DNA from: JBGUVL01 sp045134375
GTDB taxonomy: Bacteria; Bacillota_I; Bacilli_A; Erysipelotrichales; Erysipelotrichaceae
Assembly: GCA_045134375.1 (NCBI GenBank)
Contig: JBGUVL010000029.1
Coordinates: 1-9,118 of the forward strand
Direction: 5' to 3'
Length of the DNA: 9,118 nucleotides
Part shown: piece by piece, positions 6,428 to 9,118 of the stretch
How positions within the stretch are numbered: position 1 is the stretch's first letter
Layout of the letters: each line of letters begins with the position of its first letter
Notes under the pieces: generated by a model
Told to the model about the DNA's origin: nothing
The model's database searches: none
Seen by the model: only the letters and a program-made list of their open reading frames with translations
Translations under genes and position numbers: made by a program

Positions 6428-7270
6428 TTATTTCTCCCTATTTAATAAATAATTAAAAATATTTAAAATCGGTTCTTTATCAATTACCATCTGATCTAAC
6501 ATAGAAACAGCTTCATGATATAAAGAGGCAATTAATTTATTACATTCTTCAATACCTAATAATGAGACATAGGTTATCTTATTGTTATCTTTATCACTAT
6601 TTGCGTTTTTCCCTAACTCTTCTGTTGTTTTGGTAACATCAAAAACATCATCTTGAATCTGAAATAAAATACCCATTCGTTTTCCGATTTCTCTCCAAAG
6701 ATTAACATCATCTTCCTTTTTGGCGATATGAGCGGCCAAAACCATTGGCAAGGTGATTAATTTTCCTGTTTTATAAAAATGGATCTCTTGTAACTTATCG
6801 GCTGTGATATCCGTTCTATTTTCATTTTGAATATCAAGTTCTTGGCCATAGATCATGCCATCCAACCCTCCAGCTTTCGATAAATCGTTTACGATTTTTA
6901 AATTAACATGAACTTCTTTCGTTGCATTACATGCTTTTTGAAAGCTATGTGTCAACAAGGCATCACCAGCTAAAATAGCAATTCCTTCTCCATATTTCAC
7001 ATGACAGGTTGGTTTTCCACGTCGTATAGTATCGTTATCCATTGATGGCAAATCATCATGGATTAAAGAGTAGCTGTGCATCATTTCAACAGCACAGGCA
7101 GCATCATAACCTTTTTCAATATTGGTATGATAAGCTTCTAAAACAGCAAAAAGTAATTTTGGACGGATTCTTTTCCCTCCATTCATTAAGGCATAAAGCG
7201 CTGCTTCTTTAACAATTCCTTGATTTACTCCATCAAGAGAATGGGAAAGGTAGTCTTCAAAATCAGTCAT
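6428..7270 (-). CDS. ispA: Farnesyl diphosphate synthase (bacterial type II trans-prenyltransferase)
   Basis: IspA joins isopentenyl diphosphate to DMAPP and GPP to make farnesyl diphosphate, the precursor for undecaprenyl carrier lipid and quinones. The 280-residue product shows GGKRIRP (31-37), the first aspartate-rich motif DDLPSMD (72-78), GQELD (142-146) and the second motif QIQDDVFD (204-211), followed by K231 in KITY. Two extra residues inside the first motif, and Y67 at the fifth position before it, are the pattern of type II farnesyl synthases. The product is therefore predicted as C15, although geranylgeranyl synthesis cannot be excluded. Its ATG overlaps the xseB stop by 8 bases, and AAGGGG lies about 9 bases upstream. 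Confidence 0.94.
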   Translation of the reverse strand: MTDFEDYLSHSLDGVNQGIVKEAALYALMNGGKRIRPKLLFAVLEAYHTNIEKGYDAACAVEMMHSYSLIHDDLPSMDNDTIRRGKPTCHVKYGEGIAILAGDALLTHSFQKACNATKEVHVNLKIVNDLSKAGGLDGMIYGQELDIQNENRTDITADKLQEIHFYKTGKLITLPMVLAAHIAKKEDDVNLWREIGKRMGILFQIQDDVFDVTKTTEELGKNANSDKDNNKITYVSLLGIEECNKLIASLYHEAVSMLDQMVIDKEPILNIFNYLLNREK

Positions 7271-7481
7271 CGTTTCTATCCCCTTTCTGATAACGTTCCA
7301 ATAAAGCTGCTACTTTATTTTCGAAATTGGTAAGTTGTGAATCACATTCTTTCACTAACTGTAATCCTTCTTCAAATAATTCCATAGCTTCTTCTAATGT
7401 AATCTCATTTTTTTCCAATAATATGACAATTTCTTCTAGACGATTCATAGAAGAACTGAAATCCTTTTTATTTTCACTCAT
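7263..7481 (-). CDS. xseB: Exodeoxyribonuclease VII small subunit
   Basis: XseB wraps around the helical arms of XseA to form exonuclease VII, a cytoplasmic single-strand DNA nuclease acting from both ends. Several small subunits are needed per large one. The 72-residue product has the family pattern: MNRLEEIVILLEKNEITLEEAMELFEEG and a following helix with LVKECDSQL (the two helices of the family hairpin), then a charged tail. It overlaps both neighbours by 8 bases with near-identical geometry (ATGAGTGA with xseA, ATGACTGA with ispA). AAGGTGA lies about 6 bases before its ATG. Confidence 0.95.
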   Translation of the reverse strand: MSENKKDFSSSMNRLEEIVILLEKNEITLEEAMELFEEGLQLVKECDSQLTNFENKVAALLERYQKGDRNDD

Positions 7482-8742
7482 TATTTTTCACCTTCTTCTC
7501 TACCGTTGCTTGAATGATACCATCATCGACAATAATGGATAATTGATCTTTTTCACTGACGTCATAAATACTGCGTATTGCATTTTTCCCTTTCATTGCA
7601 ATACTGTAGCCTCTTGATAATATTTTTAAAGGACTATACGCATCCAATAAAGCAACGATATGGTTTCTTCGTTGAACCGTATGTTCTAGATTTTTTTTAA
7701 TGCTATCATAGAGTAATTTTTCTTTTTCTTTTAATTGAATTGCTTTTTTTTCAATATAATGTTCCATGCTATAAAGACTTTTTACAGCCATTATTAGTCT
7801 CATTTTATCGTTTTGAATAAAATATTCTGGATTTTGAAAAAGTGGTCTGGCTTGTAATAATTCAAAACGTTTTCTTTCCTTTTCGAAACGATTTTTTATA
7901 CATGCTAATAAACGCTGTTCAAATACAGATAGGCAATCTTTGATTTCAAGATAGTCCGGTGTTACCAGTTCTGCTGCTGCACTTGGAGTAGGAGCTCTTT
8001 GATCACATACATAATCCACTAGTGTGGTGTCCGTTTCATGTCCAACACCACATACAATAACAGTATTCATTTGATAAATCGTTCTAGCCAACATTTCATC
8101 ATTAAAACACCATAAATCTTCCCATGATCCACCGCCACGAACTAATAGAATGACATCATGATTCTGTTGGTCTGCTACTTTCAGCTGTTGCATAATCATT
8201 TGGCTTGCTGCTTCTCCTTGTACTAATGAAGCATACACACTTACCTCAGCAAGAGGCCATCGTCTTGCAATGATGGATAAAACATCTTGAATAGCAGCCC
8301 CAGTTTTTGCTGAAATAATACCAATGCTTTTAGGAAAGATAGGTAATTTCTTTTTATGACTTTCATCAAATAATCCTTCTTTCCATAATTTTTCTTTTAA
8401 TGTTTCGAATTGCAAATATAGATCGCCAATCCCATCACTTTGCATTTCACTGACATAAAGTTGTAAGTTTCCTTGAACTTCATATAGAGATACTTTCGCT
8501 CTTACGATCACCTGCATTCCATCTTTCGGTATAAATTTAAGACGAGATACATTAGAAGAAAACATTACACAATTCATCTTTGCATTTTCATCTTTTAAAG
8601 AAAAATAAAGATGATTACTTCGGTGATGGGTAAAGTTACTTATTTCTCCTTTTACTAAAATAGACTGGATATTCATATCGTTATCCAGACTATTCTTTAA
8701 ATATCTAACCAATGTTGAAATGGTCCAGATTTGATTTCTCAT
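7474..8742 (-). CDS. xseA: Exodeoxyribonuclease VII large subunit
   Basis: XseA is the catalytic subunit of exonuclease VII, which degrades single-stranded DNA into oligonucleotides in mismatch repair and damage clean-up. The 422-residue product has an N-terminal OB-fold DNA-binding domain (about 1-103) and a catalytic core with GIISAKTGAAIQD (141-153), RGGGSWEDLWCFNDE (202-216), GHETD (234-238) and DQRAPTPSAAAE (247-258). A long helical region (about 265-390) then binds XseB, and a small C-terminal domain contains LSRGYSI. The ATG overlaps the nusB stop as ATGA, with only a distant GGAG upstream, so translational coupling to nusB is likely. In Bacillus folD separates nusB from xseA; here it is missing. 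Its length is slightly under the roughly 450 of Bacillus. Confidence 0.96.
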   Translation of the reverse strand: MRNQIWTISTLVRYLKNSLDNDMNIQSILVKGEISNFTHHRSNHLYFSLKDENAKMNCVMFSSNVSRLKFIPKDGMQVIVRAKVSLYEVQGNLQLYVSEMQSDGIGDLYLQFETLKEKLWKEGLFDESHKKKLPIFPKSIGIISAKTGAAIQDVLSIIARRWPLAEVSVYASLVQGEAASQMIMQQLKVADQQNHDVILLVRGGGSWEDLWCFNDEMLARTIYQMNTVIVCGVGHETDTTLVDYVCDQRAPTPSAAAELVTPDYLEIKDCLSVFEQRLLACIKNRFEKERKRFELLQARPLFQNPEYFIQNDKMRLIMAVKSLYSMEHYIEKKAIQLKEKEKLLYDSIKKNLEHTVQRRNHIVALLDAYSPLKILSRGYSIAMKGKNAIRSIYDVSEKDQLSIIVDDGIIQATVEKKVKNNE

Positions 8743-9116
8743 AATCGGTCAATGACTCCATTAATCAATTTATAAGCATCATCATCACAGTATTTCTTTG
8801 CTAATGTAACGGCTTCATCAATTACAATAGCTTTGGGCGCAGTTTCGAATGTTAATTCACTTGCTGCAATCACCAGAATGGCTTGTTCTATATAACCCAA
8901 ACGATCAAAAGTCCAATCTTCATTTAAAATGGAATTGATACGGCTTTTATAAAAATCAATATTCGCATAAGCATCAATCGTAATGGCATAAAGGAAAGGA
9001 TCAATGCGGTTACTTTCTTTTGTATTTTCAAACACGACTGACTTAATGTCCTTTTTTAATAAGAAACATTGATAGAGACAAGTCATGGCAGTTTCTCTTA
9101 ACTGATGTCGATTCAT
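8739..9116 (-). CDS. nusB: Transcription antitermination factor NusB
   Basis: NusB binds ribosomal protein S10 (NusE) and boxA RNA to promote antitermination, mainly in rRNA operons. The 125-residue all-helical product shows the family end EQAILVIAASELTF, APKAIVIDEAVTLAKKY and the terminal FINGVLD-like sequence LINGVIDRL. It is a little shorter than the usual 130-150 residues. The ATG lies two bases from the window edge, so its ribosome binding site cannot be seen and a slightly earlier start is possible. The N-terminus MNRHQLRETAMTCLYQ aligns with the normal family start (RxxAMxxLYQ), which makes the gene complete or nearly so. It is the first visible gene of the operon; the promoter must lie outside. 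Confidence 0.93.
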   Translation of the reverse strand: MNRHQLRETAMTCLYQCFLLKKDIKSVVFENTKESNRIDPFLYAITIDAYANIDFYKSRINSILNEDWTFDRLGYIEQAILVIAASELTFETAPKAIVIDEAVTLAKKYCDDDAYKLINGVIDRL

Positions 9117-9118
9117 AA

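Overview
The window is a low-GC bacterial segment in which every gene is read from the minus strand, so the gene order runs from position 9118 down to 1. In transcription order it reads nusB, xseA, xseB, ispA, dxs, tlyA, recN, spoIVB and spo0A, with spo0A cut by the window edge. This order, ending in the sporulation genes spoIVB and spo0A, is the classic chromosomal neighbourhood of endospore-forming Bacillota. The AT-rich sequence, the reduced cluster (no folD, argR/ahrC or nadK between the usual neighbours) and the divergent short SpoIVB suggest an Erysipelotrichia-like or other deep-branching Bacillota lineage. That placement is an inference; the sequence alone does not fix the species.

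Positions 9116 to 2125 form a tightly packed housekeeping operon. Neighbouring genes overlap by 4 to 8 bases, abut, or lie within 11 bases of each other. It encodes a transcription antitermination factor (NusB), both exonuclease VII subunits (XseA, XseB), two isoprenoid enzymes (IspA, Dxs), an rRNA 2'-O-methyltransferase (TlyA) and the SMC-like repair ATPase RecN. A 10-bp hairpin with a T tract overlapping the recN stop codon ends this operon.

Positions 2075 to 1022 hold spoIVB as its own unit. A sequence resembling a sigma-G promoter starts in the T tract of the recN terminator, and a strong terminator follows the gene. The encoded protease is shorter than its Bacillus counterpart but keeps the H, D and S residues expected for catalysis.

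Positions 1021 to 653 are a 370-base non-coding region in front of spo0A. It carries a good distal sigma-A-type promoter (extended -10), a proximal TATAAT close to the start codon, a palindrome abutting the distal -35 box, and a cluster of TTTGTCA repeats that resemble Spo0A-binding 0A boxes. The layout is reminiscent of the two-promoter, autoregulated spo0A gene of Bacillus subtilis. Positions 646 to 1 encode the first 215 residues of Spo0A, the master regulator of sporulation.

I see no mobile elements, RNA genes, CRISPR arrays or defence genes. The interest lies in the reduced gene order, the unusual SpoIVB and the regulatory architecture around the two sporulation genes.
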